A stretch of DNA of 64,000 nt, taken from NCBI RefSeq assembly GCF_048569485.1, contig NC_134355.1, forward strand, positions 556,211,142 through 556,275,141. Reading direction: 5' to 3'. A program made the position numbers and the translations under genes. The notes under the pieces are model-generated. The model worked only from the letters and a program-made list of their open reading frames with translations. It had not been told where the DNA came from and did not search any database. This stretch comes from Anomaloglossus baeobatrachus. Lineage: Eukaryota > Chordata > Amphibia > Anura > Aromobatidae. Below are positions 22,940-34,972 of the stretch, one piece after another (position 1 is the first letter of the stretch; the number at the start of each line of letters is the position of its first letter).

Positions 22940-24614
22940 GAAGCACTGCAGCACTGCCTCGGCGAAGCGGCAACAGGCAGTGCTGAAGCTAATCTGCATA
23001 GGTGACAAACCCCACAATGCAGAAGAGGTGTGGACAGCTCTGAAACAGCAGGCAGATCACTGGCTCACAACTCTGAACCTAAAGCCAGGAAAGGTCGTGT
23101 GTGACAATGGCCGGAACCTGGTGGCGGCTTTGAGGCGAGGCCAGCTGACACATGTTCCATGCGTGAACCATGTGCTCAACCTCGTGGTTCAGCGGTTTCT
23201 AAAGTCATACCCAGAGCTGTCTGATCTGCTGGTAAAAGTTCGCCGCATGTCTGCACATTTTCGAAAGTCACCTACTGCTTCAGCCGGCCTTGCCGGCTTT
23301 CAGCGCCGTTTGCATCTTCCGGCTCACAGACTGCTGTGTGATGTCCCCACGCGTTGGAATTCAACTCTGCACAAGTTGGTCAGGATATGTGAGCAGAAGA
23401 GGGCAGTTGTTGAGTACCTGCATCACCTAAGCCGTCGGGAAATGGGTCAAACTCCACACATAACACCTGAGGAGTGGAGATGGATGTCCGACCTATGTAC
23501 CATCCGCCAAAACTTTGAGGACTCCACCAAGATGGTGAGCGGCGATGACGACATTATTAGCGTCACCATACCGCTTCTCTGCCTTCTAAAATGGTCTCTG
23601 CTCAAAAAACAACCATGATGCATTGCAGGCGGAGCGCGATGAGTTTGAGCAAGAAACAGTAGTGGGTGTGGGTGATAACACACAGCCCAGCCTCGTCTCA
23701 TCACAACGTGCAGTGGAGGACTATGACGAGGAGGAGGATGAAGACATGGAGCAACTCTCTGGCCAAATTGAGGATATGACATGCAGTCATATCCTCAGTT
23801 CAGCGTGGCTGGCCAGAGGACAGGGTAGATGATGAGGAGGAGGAGGAGGAGGACAGCATGTTCAGTCATCGTGTTGGTCAGGATACTGAAGTGATGGCTG
23901 TTAAGAGTCTGGCACACATGGCTGACTTTATGGTAAGCTGCCTGTCTCGTGACCCTCGCGTTAAGAACATCTTGGCCGACAATCATTACTGGTTGGTAAC
24001 ACTGTTAGACCCACGCTAAAAGGAGAAATTTATGTCTCTTATTCCCGAAGCGGAGAGGTCAGGCAAAATGCAGCAGTTCCAGAAGGCCATAGTCACGGAA
24101 GTAGGCAAAGCATTCCCCTCACAAAACGCTAGCGGCATAGGTCAGGAATCAGTGGACAACCAAGGCGTACAGCCGAGAGGGGCACAAGTCCAATCCGCCA
24201 GAGGTAGGGGAACAGTCTTTAAGATGTGGGACAGTTTTCTCAGCCCCTCACATACCACAGCCCCTGAGGTGAGGGGTAGTGCCACAAGAAATCCTAAGTT
24301 TGCCCAGATGCTCAAGGAGTACCTTGCAGATCAAACAACTGTACTCCGACATTCCTCTGTGCCTTACAATTAATGGGTATCCAAGCTGGACAGACACGTG
24401 GCATGAATTGGCTCTCTACGCCTTGGAAGTCCTGGCCTGCCCTGCCGCTAGCGTTTTGTCAGAGCGTGTTTTTAGTGCCGCAGGTGGAATCATTACAGAT
24501 AAACGCACCCGCCTGTCAACTGTAAATGCTGACAGGCTGACTCTGATCAAGATGAACAAGGGTTGGATTGGGCCAGACTTCACCACACCACCAGCAAATG
24601 ACAGCGGAATTTAA
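22940..24614 (+). pseudogene. hAT transposase, catalytic core and C-terminal dimerisation domain
   Basis: After the LTR the frame gives CDNGRNLVAAL (second catalytic Asp, about 23101), CVNHVLNLVVQ and PTRWNSTLHKL, all classic hAT RNase H-fold motifs. An acidic loop (DEEEDEDMEQL) follows in another frame. The end (about 24390-24570) has LALYALEVLACPAASVLSER and FSAAGGIITDKRTRLS, the hATC dimerisation region. At least three frame changes and a stop break the reading, so no functional protein is made. In living relatives the product cuts and re-inserts the element. The likely clade is ZBED-type hAT; finer placement is not possible by eye. Confidence 0.85.
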
Positions 24615-24839
24615 AGTTTGTAACGGGAATTTGCCATGTACCTCCACTCACCCATGGTAACATACTTCTGGACTTTGGCTAATCGCTGGACTGCTCCTCC
24701 TTCTCCTCATGCGCCATCATGATGACCGTTACAATAGTTAAGCCGTTGTTTCAGGTATACCCCCAGTGGTAAATTTTTTCGCCCATTCTTTCAGAATGGG
24801 CATTACAACGACAGGAGACCCGCTCCTTTGCAATGGGAA

Positions 24840-25009
24840 CAATGTTTTGAGGCCCTCATGCACATCTCTATCCAGGGACAATGTGGAGCCTCCAAATTTT
24901 TGGCTGCCCTGCCTAAGGGCTATACTACAATAGACCCACTTCCTTACAATGGGCACTTCATGTTTACAGGCCATCATGCACGTCTCTATCCAGGGACAAT
25001 ATGGAGCCT
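24840..25009 (+). repeat. Inverted copy of the 118-bp unit at the hAT right flank
   Basis: CACGTCTCTATCCAGGGACA and CAAATTTTTGGCTGCCCTGC are reverse complements of the left-flank 118-bp unit. About one and a half units are present. Confidence 0.85.
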
Positions 25010-25505
25010 GACGCTGCCACCGACTGCCACACACGTGCGGTTTTTAAATGCAAGCACGGACGCAATAAGAACCTAACAGGTTTTTAGGAGCGACAATTAC
25101 TGAGAAGTCTGACACTATCAGGCACTGCTGACTGACGTGTATTATACACTAGACTTGTGCGTTATTTAATAGTTTGTGAAAAACGCACACAAGTGCACCT
25201 GTACGCTGCCACCGACAGGCACACACGTGCGGTTTTTAAATGCAAGCACGGACGCAATAAGAACCTAACAGGTTTTTAGGAGCGACAATTACTGAGAAGT
25301 CTGACACTATCAGCCACTGCTGACTGACGTGTATTATACACTAGACTTGTGCGTTATATAATAGTTTGTGAAAAACGCACACAAGTGCACCTGTACGCTG
25401 CCACCGACAGGCACACACGTGCGGTTTTTAAATGCAAGCACGGACGCAATAAGAACCTAACAGGTTTTTAGGAGCGACAATTACTGAGAAGTCTGACACT
25501 ATCAG
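25010..25505 (+). repeat. About 192-bp tandem array, 2.5 copies
   Basis: CTGCCACCGACAGGCACACA recurs near 25206 and 25398, with a variant near 25014. The unit contains CGCAATAAGAACCTAACAGG, which is the reverse complement of sequence at 19268-19320, so the hAT has inverted subterminal modules on both sides of its gene. Confidence 0.85.
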
Positions 25506-25508
25506 GAC

Positions 25509-25800
25509 TGTTTTAGACTGTGTACACCAGCCCCAGATATGATGAAGGCTGGTATACGGTCACCACTAGGAATGGCTATACACCCTGCCTGCCTGCCTGC
25601 CTGTATACTGCTACAATAATCCTGACAAGGACTCTTTTGGTCACTAGCCTGTATTCCGACCTGGCTATACCCTGCCTGTATACAGCAACAATAGTCCTGA
25701 GAAGGACTCTGCTACTGTACTCCGACCTGGCTATACCCTGCCTGCCTGTATACAACTAGAATAGTCCTGAGAAGGACTTTTGGTCACACTGTTTGCAGCC
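25509..25800 (+). repeat. About 85-95-bp tandem repeat with (TGCC)n runs
   Basis: Three imperfect copies of a unit containing TCCGACCTGGCTATACCCTG and AATAGTCCTGAGAAGGAC, with CTGCCTGCCTGCC expansions. It is part of the hAT right flank. Confidence 0.75.
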
Positions 25801-26363
25801 CTGCTACGGAAATAGCTATAAAGGGCCGCAAACCTTTCCCTGAAGCAGCGACACTCTCCCTGCACTGACTGTCTGGATAGCTGTGAGCAGAGCACAGCGC
25901 GCCCGCCGGTATAAAGGCTCGGTCACGCTGTGCAGGCCGGCCAATCACTGCAATTCCACAACTAACAGGGCTGTGGCATTGCAGTGGTCTGCCAGCCAAT
26001 CCCTGCATGAGGGCTGGCTCTCAAAAGAGCGCCAACATGCAGAAATGAAGACCACGAGTACAGCACGAGTATCGCGAGATTACTCGGTCCCCGCCGAGTA
26101 GACCGAGTACAGTGATACTCGTGCGAGTACCGAGTAGTAACAAGCATGCTCGCTCATCACTACTAATGAGGTCACTGCTGCGTCACAAAAACCGTGACTC
26201 AGCAGCGATCTCAGCAGTGATCTCAGCAGGGATCTCGCTGTGTGTGAAGCACCCCTTAGAGAAGACCACTAAAATGTTATATTTTCATGCCCGAATGTTA
26301 TTAAATGTTGTGAGGCACCTGTGGGTTGAAAATACTCACTACATCCCAAGATAAAGTCCTTAA

Positions 26364-29300
26364 CCCCTACACCCCCCCAGCCTGTTTGCATTTAATTGTG
26401 AAAATATCGGAAATTTGGCAAACATTTTGAAAATTTAGCAGTTTTCAAACTTTGCATTTTTATTTCCTTAAACCAGAGAGGTATGTCACAAAAAATAATT
26501 TAACAAATGACATGTCTACTTTACATCAACACCATTTCTTACAGATATATTTTTTTTGTTAAGAAATTAGAAGGCTTAAAAGTTTATCAGCAATTTCTTA
26601 TTTTTTCAACAGAATTTACAAACCCAATTATTTTTAGGGACCACCTCAAATTTGAAGTGACTTTCAGATGCCTATGTGCGGCCCTCTGGAGCAGGCGAAC
26701 TGCTCGGATCCAGGGTTTTCCTGTGGCTCGAGGGTCCCTGGACCCGGGGCTCAGCGGCCACTCAATTGAAAGGGGGGTTTATTTACAAGGGATAGTTCGT
26801 GACGCCCCCCGTGGTTCGCAGTAAGGGATGTACCGCCGCTGCCAATGGGAGTACTCGGGGGAGATGGAGTGGGGCAGCCAGATGGTGATACTGTGGCGTC
26901 CCTGACCTGCTCAGGCACCACTGAGTACTGCACCCATGCTGGGGGCAGTACAATACAGGTAATCCAGAAGGCTGACCGAGGTGTGACTACACAGGCGCAT
27001 AGTAATCAGGTCTCACACATCTACCTTTGGGTGGACCCCTGGGGAATCCAGGAGGGGGGCGTGGCCTCCATGTCAACTCAGGGGGTGTGGTGGAGAGCCT
27101 GGTTGCTAGGTTGCGTAGGCAAGAACAGGAGAGGAGGAAGTAGTGAGCCAGTTAGTGAGTGGAGATCAGGGAGAGCAGACGCATGCAGCAGACCCTGGAG
27201 TCTGTCACAATCTGACAACGTACGCGCAGTGACTACCGACGGGGGAGATCGGTCACCTGGTAGTGCCACCCGAAATCCACCCAAGGCTAGAGAGAGCAAA
27301 GAGGTGGCAGAGTAAGGTGACTGCCAAGGAGGTACCAGGCCCGCACGGGTAACTGGTCCAGTGCAGAGATTCATCCAATTTTCTCCTGCCAAACCTGCCG
27401 GTGGGGGCACTTCAGACCCACACCATACCACCACAGAGTCCGCAGCCACGTAGCAAAGAGAGGGCCCCAGGGTTCACAGGAGGCAAGCAGCCAGAGTGAC
27501 CTGGTCCAGGCTACAAGCAAATGGGCCAAAACGAGGGGAGAACAGGCAGCAGCAACTTCCCTGGGTGACCCCCGTAGGGACTTCATGTCAGGGTCACCAC
27601 AAAAACACACAGGTTACTCACCCTGCCATCAACTGTGAGTAAAACCCCTGAAAGACTGCCTGGACTGTGTTTGAGTCATTCTGTGCCTTGTGGTTCCACA
27701 CACTTACACAGGGCCCTGGGGCTTGCCTTACTCTCGGGAGGCCACTACAACTGACTGCACCCACCATCAGCCCCAGGCACCGCTTAATCTGCAGTGGCGG
27801 TCACTCTGACCGCAATACCGAGAGTGGTGTCACGAAAATCCTAAAGAAAAGTTCCCTACCTGTGACCAGACTGTTCATCCACGTGGAGTCCCTGAAGGTA
27901 ATGCACCAGCACCGACACCACACCTGTGGGGCTTCACATCACCTCCACGGGTAGGGGAGACCCGGGACTCTGGAGATAGGTGGTGGATAGCGTTGTTCGG
28001 GCTATGGGGGCAGGCAGGACGCAGGGTGTGCAGTGTACTCACTCAAGCTATTGCATGTTGGTGCAATCATTAAGCAGACTCTGACACAGAGGTAAACCAA
28101 GTCTCTGGGTGCCGCTGCCACTCTGGGGCGCTCGTCCGGGTATCCGTCGCCACTGGTACTGCTTAGTGGTCCGGAGCCTGCCTCCATGCACAATTGTGGA
28201 GATGTTCCTGAGTGACCCTGCGGCCTGAAGCTGTCAGGGTCCCGCTCCCTATGTTGAAATAATGGAGCTGTGCTCTCGATGGCTGACACTTGGGATTTCA
28301 GTGGGCCGCATAAGCTGGAAAGCCCTATCCCCCTCGTTGTGTTGGTACCTTCGATCTCTGAGCTCTTGGGGAAAGTTAAAAAAGAGACTATCCTCCACAG
28401 ATGAATTATCAGGTTGCGTGAAGCTACTCCCCGATCTAGGGTCCTGTACCCCGCCGTGCTCGGTACCGGTCCGGTTACTGAACTGTCCGGTGCCGACCGT
28501 TCTCCAAAACTAAGTCAGTATACACTTTTGCAATACCCTGCAACCGGGTCTCCGACTCCTCTGGTCCTAGACCACCATCTGCGACCCAAGGTCACAAAGG
28601 GAGCTACAACTCCCTCAGCTCCTCACTCTCTGAGGGCTATTACTCAACTGACTTCCTCCCTCCCACCAGTGTGCCTGACCCCTAGGCGGGTGGCCCTTTT
28701 CCAGCTAGATCACCCACTGGGGTGCCTGACAGGGTGTGGTGTGAGGTGTGGTTAGGATTTGAGTGCTGATGGAAGCAATACCAGTATGTAGGAACCCAGA
28801 ACCATGGAGGGTGAGTTCTGCACCATGAGAGACAGGGGTGCAGTTTCCTGTGACACCCTGATAGTCAGGGGCGTCACTTCTATATGACAGAAAATACCCA
28901 AAAGTGACAATTTTAAAACCTGCACCCCTCAAAGTGCTCAAAACTACATTCAATAAGTTTACATAATAACCCTTTAGGTGCTTCACGATAATTAAAGCAA
29001 CGTGAAAGTAAAAAATGAAAATGTTACTTTTTCCCCCAAAAAAATGTTGCTTTAGACCCAAATTTTGAAGAAAATTCACCATATAATTTGTTGCCCAATT
29101 TCTCCTGAGTTCATAGATACCCCATACGTGGCGGAAAACTGCTGTTTGGGCACACAGCAAAATACTCACAAGGGAAGAAGCGCCATTTGACTTTTGGAAC
29201 TCAACATAAGTTGGAATTGATAGCAGATGCTAATGTCACTTTTGCAGAGCCCCTGATGTGCCTAAACAGTGGAAACCCCCACACGTGACCCTATTTTGGA

Positions 29301-29920
29301 AATTTGACACCTCAAGGAATTAAACTAGATGTGTGGTAAGGTAAGCACCTTAAACCCTCAGGTGCTTCACAGAATTTAATATCGTTGAGCCGTGAAAAGA
29401 AAAATTACATTTTCCCTGCAAAAATGTTGCTTTAGCCCTAATTTGTTCATTTCAGGAGGCTAATAGGAGACAATGGACTATTCAATTTGCTGTGGAATTT
29501 CTCCTGAGTATGCCGATACCCCATATGTGGTAGAAAGCTACTGCTTTGTCGCATGGCAGGACTCTGGAGGAAAAAAGGGCTATTCAAGCACAGATTTTGG
29601 CAGGAATACACTACTACAGGTGCCATGTCGCATTTGAAGAACTGCAATGGTGCCAAAACAGAAACCACGTGACCACCTCTACGAAAGTAGTGACTATTTT
29701 TAACACACAGATGATTCACAGAATTGTGTAACATTGAGGCTGAGGAAATAAAAAAATATATTTTTTTTTATTAAAATGTTGTTATAGACAGGAAGGAGCG
29801 ACATATTGAAATGCAGATTTTGCTCAAATGGTCATGTCACATCAGCAGAGCCCAAGAACATCAGAAACCTCTAAAAATTACCCCATTTTATAAACTGAAC
29901 CTGTCAGTGAATACATCTAG
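26364..29920 (-). mobile_element. Second TTAA-type 390-bp-unit element, minus orientation, split by an LTR insertion
   Basis: TTAA (26360-26363) precedes CCCCTACACC and then A/T-rich sequence that mirrors, in reverse complement, the right part of the element at 6545-11048 (for example GAAAATACCCAAAAGTGAC and AACCCTTTAGGTGCTTCAC). Degenerate copies of the 390-bp unit run from about 29080 to 29920 (TTTCTCCTGAGTATGCCGAT). The insertion at 26677-28882 interrupts it and the right end is cut off by the gypsy LTR at 29921. It is more diverged than the first copy. Confidence 0.7.
26677..28882 (-). mobile_element. LTR-derived insertion, about 2.2 kb, antisense, itself composite
   Basis: TATG is repeated at 26673-26676 and 28883-28886, and removing the insert rejoins the host repeat cleanly. 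The left part (GACGCCCCCCGTGGTTCGC, GGTCCCTGGACCCGGGG) and the right part (ACACCCTGATAGTCAGGGG) resemble, on the minus strand, the end and start of an LTR related to the TGTGACGCC family. The middle, about 26900-27950, reads like another LTR in the opposite sense, so one LTR may be nested in another. No protein domain seen. Confidence 0.55.
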
Positions 29921-32620
29921 TGATGCTGTAATGCCAGAGTCTCGGCTTGCTTCGCTCCTTCCACCTGGCAGAGATGCTGATGTGCTCACTACCACAGCCA
30001 CCCTGCAGGTCCAGCCTCACGTGTGTCTCCTCACCGCCGCAGTCATACCCATGTCTCTTCTGTTCCTACTCACCACCATGTACGCCCTGCTACTTCAGCT
30101 CCGCTCTCTGCTCCATCCGAATGTCAGGGCCTATCCATGCTACCTTATTCTCCAGATATAACCCTTAGGGCGCATGCTCATGTGCACCTGGTTTCTTAAA
30201 AGGGCAGTTCATGCACTTCAACAGTCTTCCCCAGCCTATTTTTGGGAGCCACAGTGTATTTAAGGTGCCCTCCCCTTCTGGGAGTTGCCTGTTCAATGTT
30301 AGTTGCTAGTCAGTCTTGTTCATGCTAGTGATACGGTCAGGTCCCTGTTCTTGTGTCTCAGTACCTGTGACCCAGTCTTCACCTAAACTGTAAACCACAC
30401 TGTATTCTAGTGCCATTCAGCCTGTGTTCCTGTAGATGTCCAGTCCATGTATCTTAACCTGTCTAGTCTGTGGCACTACCTGCGCCAGTTGTCCTGTTTG
30501 TACCTGAATCTGATCCTTTCCTGCGTGTCTGCCCCTATACCAGTATCCAGAACATAGCTCCAACTCCGCCTTGCCTAGCTTTTTCCAGTGTTATGAATTG
30601 GTCACATGGTGCCAGTCCAGCCTCCAGCCTGTAGCTATGACTCCATTGCATGCTACCAGTCTAGAAACAAGCCCATGGCTCTGACTCCATCGCCTGCTGC
30701 CAGTCCATCTGGCCTGTGGTTCTGACTTCATCTTATCCCCTGCCAGTCTGGGCTCCTGTCTGTGGCTCCAACTCTGCCTTGTCTGCTGCTGTTTGGGTCA
30801 GCTACTGTGGACTCATGGAGTTCTTTGAAGTGGAACGTGGTGTCTAATGGCTGCCAAGTCCAACCTCACCTTCAGAGACTCTAGTGCACACGAGGTAGCC
30901 ACTTAGTCATGCTGTAATGCTCACTACCACTCTGGCCTTAACTGTTTAATCAGGCCATGGCTCCCACTGACTCTGTCACCCTGCCCCTGTCTGAACCATA
31001 CCGAGAGATGTCTCACAGGCAGGATCAACCATGTCAAATCCTGACACACCTATGGAAGGTGAAAGTCCGCCTGAATGCTCCAGCTCCACCTATATCCTGA
31101 CCTCGTCTGTCTGCCGCACCACGATATTACGGCGACCTGTAAGTAATGTTGAATGTTCATCAACCAGTGCATGCTACACATTTAACTGCACGGCCACCAG
31201 TTTTCTTCAGAGTGGTCCAAAGTGGGATTCATAATGTTACACCGAGGTGGGGAGGCTCTCACCTGGGTCAACCCCTTGTGGGAGAGGGTAGACCCTGTTA
31301 CCTCGGACAACCAAGTATTCCTGGCTGCTTTCCACAAGGTCTTCAATGAGCTAAGGCATGTTGGCTTTGCAGCATCCTCCCTTCTGTGGCTGTGTCAGGG
31401 TATTCAGACTGTGCGTAAATATGCTGTTCAATTTTGCACCCTTACCTCTGAACTAGGAAGGAATAATGAGGCGAAGGTGCCGCCTATTGGGAAGGTCTGT
31501 CCGGGAGGATCAATGATGAATTGGCTGGTTGTAATATCCTCGACTATCTGGATGATCTGATTTCTTTGGCTACTCGGGTCGATCTCAGGTTCCAGAAACG
31601 GTCCTGAGAGTTGCCACACGAAAGGAGACCTATTCCCTTGTAACTCAACCTTCGAGAGGCTGCTGTCTACCCAGCCTCCAGCACTCGCTACTGCTCCAGA
31701 ACCGATGCAAATTAATAATGTCGGGCTGACCTAGCAAAGGCAAGAATTTGTTTCCAAGGTTCTATGCGTTTACTGAAGATGTATGAAACAGGTCATCTGT
31801 TCATGTCCCATGAGGCTGAGACTTTCTAGCCTAAGGTCCATTGGAGAGGCAACTCCTCGCCCTCGTTGACTCTGTCAGTGTCTGTGTCATATGGAGTTAC
31901 TCTGTTTACTGACATGGCCAATCTAGGTTCTGGTTTGGCTGGAAACTTCATACACCAGGCTGTGGTGGATTGGTATCTGATGCCTCCAGAGTCTCTTGAG
32001 GCCTCTTGATAGTGTCGTCCATCTATGGAAAACCTGTATGTGAACTTGTACGCTTTGTTTCTGAGCAGTTAGAATTATGGGTACGAAGATCTCCTTCCTG
32101 GTGCTTCCCAACCTGTCTTGTTCACTCCTCCTGGGACTGCCTTGGCTTCTTACCCACGAACTTGTTCTTGACTGGAAATCCGGAGAGGTGCTCCGTTGGG
32201 TTCATTATTGCCACAACGGTTGTCTGGTCAATGTGCAGCCATCTCAGTCCTCTGAGGTACCACCTTTGCTTCTGGTCCTGTTTCCTGCCTGCTCATCAGA
32301 TGCTGTTGTCTTCATTATGAAGGAGGAGCCCTGACATGTTATTAAGTCCTCCAAGATGGCTTCCATTACTCCAGTGGATTTGTCTCAAGTGCCCCATGGA
32401 AGGAGTTTCATGTCAGAATCCTATAGGAAGTGGTCATATTGTGGGGTCATTCTTCCAGGTTAGCCGCCCATACCAGGTGAAAAATAGACTATTCTGCTCG
32501 TCTCCTAGAAGTACTGGTGGACCTCCGTGTGGTGGGATATTCTGGAGTTTCTTTCTGCCTCTGCTTCAGCATGGCAATGCATTACAGTGACAAAAGCCTG
32601 TTACACAATTCTGTTGGCAT
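29921..32620 (+). mobile_element. Ty3/gypsy LTR retrotransposon fossil
   Basis: An LTR-like region starts TGATGCTGTAATGCCAGAG at 29921 and runs for about 1.1 kb. It is followed by a gag region (about 31031-31620) and a protease-like region (about 31870-32330). The gag carries GEALTWVNPLWERVDPVT and VFLAAFHKVFNEL, the Retrotrans_gag fold known from vertebrate gypsy elements. The later part has NLGSGLAGNFIHQAVVD and LLGLPWLLTHELVLDW, fitting the aspartic-protease segment of the same family. The copy is old and broken in several places; the right edge is uncertain. Confidence 0.75.
31031..31620 (+). pseudogene. gypsy gag fossil
   Basis: The Retrotrans_gag-type segment is identified by HRGGEALTWVNPLWER and FNELRHVGFAASSLLWL. 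In living elements it builds the particle that encloses the RNA. Here it is a fossil without a usable reading frame. Confidence 0.75.
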
Positions 32621-33048
32621 GGTCTAAAATGTGTGGTGTAGCAGACTAGAAGGTCGTCATGATGACCACAGGTTGTCATGGCAATGATCGGGCTCTCATA
32701 ATGACGTTGCGGAGGTATCGATAGGATGGGAGAGGGAGCGCACTCTCTCTCTCAGCCTTCTGTCAGTAAGAGGTTAAAGGAAGTGCTAATTGTCCGCTGG
32801 TTAAGTGCAAAATACTTGCCTTGCCCAGGCACTGCCACCTGTGCTACATCTTTTAGGCTTGTTTTGGACTACCTATGAAGAGCCTACATTTCTCTGGTTT
32901 ATGACATCTTCACAGCTTCTACTAAACTGTTGATTGCCCTCCAAAAAGAAGTATTGGACAACATCTTTATCACGGTTGCGGAACAAAGAAATCCGAACAT
33001 CGCCCACTGGAGATTCCACTTTGTAGCCTGGAACCTAAGAGCTCAGCC
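32621..33048. other. No recognised feature
   Basis: Mixed sequence with a GAGGGAGCGCACTCTCTCTCTC hairpin-like patch (about 32730-32755) and no supportable gene. It may be decayed repeat DNA. Confidence 0.45.
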
Positions 33049-33478
33049 TTAAGGCTGCTTTACACCAGACAATCTATCGTGCGATAGATCGTCGGGGTCA
33101 CGGTTTTTGTGACGCACATCCGGCATCGCTGGCGATGCCGGCCTGTGTGACACCTCCTAGCGACGCACTATCGCTCACAAATCGTGAGTCGTGTACTGCT
33201 CGCTAGGTTCCATAATATCGTTTAATTTAGTTGTTCATCGTTTCCGGGATAGCACACGCCGCTCCGTGTGACACCCCGGGAACGATGAACAGCAGCTCAC
33301 CTGCGTCACGCGGCCGCCGCCGGCTATGTGAAGGAAGGAGGTGGGCGGGATGTTTACGTCCCGCTCATCTCCGCCCCTCCGCTTCCATTGGCCGGCGGCC
33401 GTGTGACGTCGAATGTCCCTCCCACTCCAGGAAGTGGACGTTCGCCGTCACGAACTCAATAGAAGGCTCAATAGAATA
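33049..33478. mobile_element. Family-A MITE, right end missing
   Basis: Begins TTAAGGCTGCTTTACACC and contains GACGCACATCCGGCATCG, CCGGGAACGATGAACAGC and GGAGGTGGGCGGGATGT, all marks of family A. It stops where a SINE begins (33479), so the right TIR is lost. Confidence 0.75.
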
Positions 33479-33735
33479 ATAATAATACTATTTATTCATT
33501 TATAGAACGCTATTAATTCCACAGCGCTTTACATACATTAGCAACACTGTTTCTCATTGGAGCTCACAATCTACATTCCCTATCAGTATGTCTTTGGAGT
33601 GTGGGAGGAAACCAAAGAACCTGGAGGAAACCCACGCAAACACGGGGAGAACATACAAACTCCTTGCAGATGGTGTCCTTGGTGGGAATTGAACCCAGGA
33701 CTCCAGCGCTGCAAGACTGACCACTGATACTAGAT
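33479..33735 (-). mobile_element. tRNA-derived SINE, minus strand
   Basis: On the minus strand the copy holds a B box, GGGTTCAATTCCC, followed by CACCAAGGACACCATCTG, CGTGTTTGCGTGGGTTTCC and GGGAATGTAGATTGTGAGC, ending in an AAAGCGCTGTGGAATTAAT tail. The A-box side is degenerate. This is the same SINE family as at 49785-49985 and 55355-55560. It would be transcribed by RNA polymerase III and moved by a LINE partner. Confidence 0.8.
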
Positions 33736-34349
33736 GGTGTAATAGACTAGCTACTAACAATGCAATAATAAGACACAATTTTTCCATAAACTGCATAAAA
33801 GGTGTCATACCTTACAACCTTCTCTGGCTCTTCAAAATTAGAGCCAATCAGCAAATTTAAGCATTATATTTGATTTTACACCACAGCATTAGTTGAGTTC
33901 AACTGTTTTCATCTTTGAACCCATTTAGCTGTAGAACTGTTATCAGTCTGTTATTTTTTATTTTTTTTATTTTATGGAATCTGCAACAAAGGCTCCAAAG
34001 TAGATGTGAACACAGCCTTACCTGCCAAGTCAAAGAGCTAGTGGTGCAATACGTAATCAAGCACTGGTAAATAGTGCCGCTGCAAATAAAGCCGTCTGAG
34101 GTTTCCATTGAATTGATTCTGAAATATTTACACCCACAAGGTAAATAAGAATAAACAGTAATACTGCAACGGACAAACAGTTGTAAGTCATGAAATAAAG
34201 AAATGTGTATTGGTCCCTTGGAGGTATCTCTTATTGTAGCTCAGCCTCACCCTATTTTGTGTAACGCTTTTGGGCAGTTTATTCTGTGTTTGAAGCCAGG
34301 TTGACCATTTCTTTCCACGAGCATCTGTACATAATGGACGTCTTCTATA
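33736..34349. other. No recognised feature
   Basis: A/T-rich unique-looking sequence with a T-run near 33950. I see no gene or named repeat. Confidence 0.5.
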
Positions 34350-34438
34350 TACAGTTAGGTCCAGAAATATTTGGACAGTGACACAATTTTCGCGAGTTGG
34401 GCTCTGCATGCCACCACATATTTCTGGACCTAACTGTA
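34350..34438. mobile_element. Very short Tc1-type MITE, 89 bp
   Basis: Ends TACAGTTAGGTCCAGAAATA and its reverse complement form a perfect 21-bp TIR next to a TA dinucleotide. This terminal sequence is a familiar vertebrate Tc1/mariner end. Only about 47 bp lie between the TIRs. Confidence 0.8.
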
Positions 34439-34619
34439 GCACAGAAACATGAGAAATAAAAGATTTTATCCTCCTACAGCAGAAACCTGGGGTGTCTTAG
34501 AAGTTTTATAGGTTCTGTCATTCTCTCCTGACATGTCTATTTTAGTAAATAGTTGTATTCCACATAAGATAACAATTCTGGAGCATCATTCCTTAAAATT
34601 ATGCATTGTGCTGTTCCTG
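34439..34619. other. No recognised feature
   Basis: Unique-looking A/T-rich stretch between two Tc1-type pieces. Confidence 0.45.
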
Positions 34620-34972
34620 TAATATTCCTCCAAGAAATTTATCAATAAATTGACAGTGGTGTTACCATTCCTCTGTAAAATGGAAGTATCACTACAGAAA
34701 AGGGAAGTATCCCTATACAGTCTGGGAATTAAACTTTGCAAAGGACGTATGAATCAAACTGCATACAAAGTTATCCTGGAAAAACAGTTGCTTCCTTCTG
34801 TTCAGACAAATGTTCCCCAACTCTGAGGACTGGTTTTTCCAGCAGGACAATGTGTCATGCCATGCAGCTAGGTCAATCAATATGTGGATGACGGACCACC
34901 ACATCAATACCCTGTCATGGTCAGCCCATTCTCCAGACCGGAACCCTATTGAAAACCTCTGGAATGTAAGTG
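34620..34972 (+). pseudogene. Tc1/mariner transposase fragment, DD34E C-terminal part
   Basis: The piece GRMNQTAYKVILE (about 34744-34782) is followed, after a one-base frameshift, by FQQDNVSCHAARSINMW and SPDRNPIENLWN. The Asp codon at 34846-34848 and the Glu codon at 34951-34953 are separated by 34 residues, the DD34E spacing of Tc1 elements. The N-terminal domain and first Asp are absent. Downstream the gene stops where an LTR element begins. In active relatives the enzyme inserts at TA sites. This is a dead remnant. Confidence 0.8.

Larger units (their letters stand above)
17982..26162 (+). mobile_element. hAT DNA transposon, about 8.2 kb, complete ends, 8-bp target duplication
   Basis: The left end TAGTGATGAGCGAGTACT and the right end (reverse complement TAGTGATGAGCGAGCATG) form a 14-bp TIR. 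CTAATGAG is duplicated exactly at 17974-17981 and 26163-26170, the 8-bp duplication of hAT transposition. Inside, in order, lie a 118-bp tandem array, a BED-finger transposase reading rightward in pieces, a reverse-complement trace of the 118-bp unit (24840-25010), a 192-bp array and a 90-bp-scale array. Two LTR insertions (20209-20859 and 21745-22939) interrupt the transposase, and several frameshifts and stops separate the remaining pieces, so this copy is inactive, though its ends could still be acted on in trans. Confidence 0.9.
17317..26258. mobile_element. Hairpin-module MITE D, split by the hAT element
   Basis: The left part (17317-17981) starts TTAGGCTGGGTTCACAGA and contains two copies of a near-perfect TTAATTAA-centred palindrome. 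The right part (26171-26258) ends GTGTGTGAAGCACCCCTTA. The two ends are not obvious inverted copies of each other, so this may be a hybrid of two hairpin-MITE subfamilies. The split point is the hAT insertion, proven by the 8-bp duplication CTAATGAG. Confidence 0.65.
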
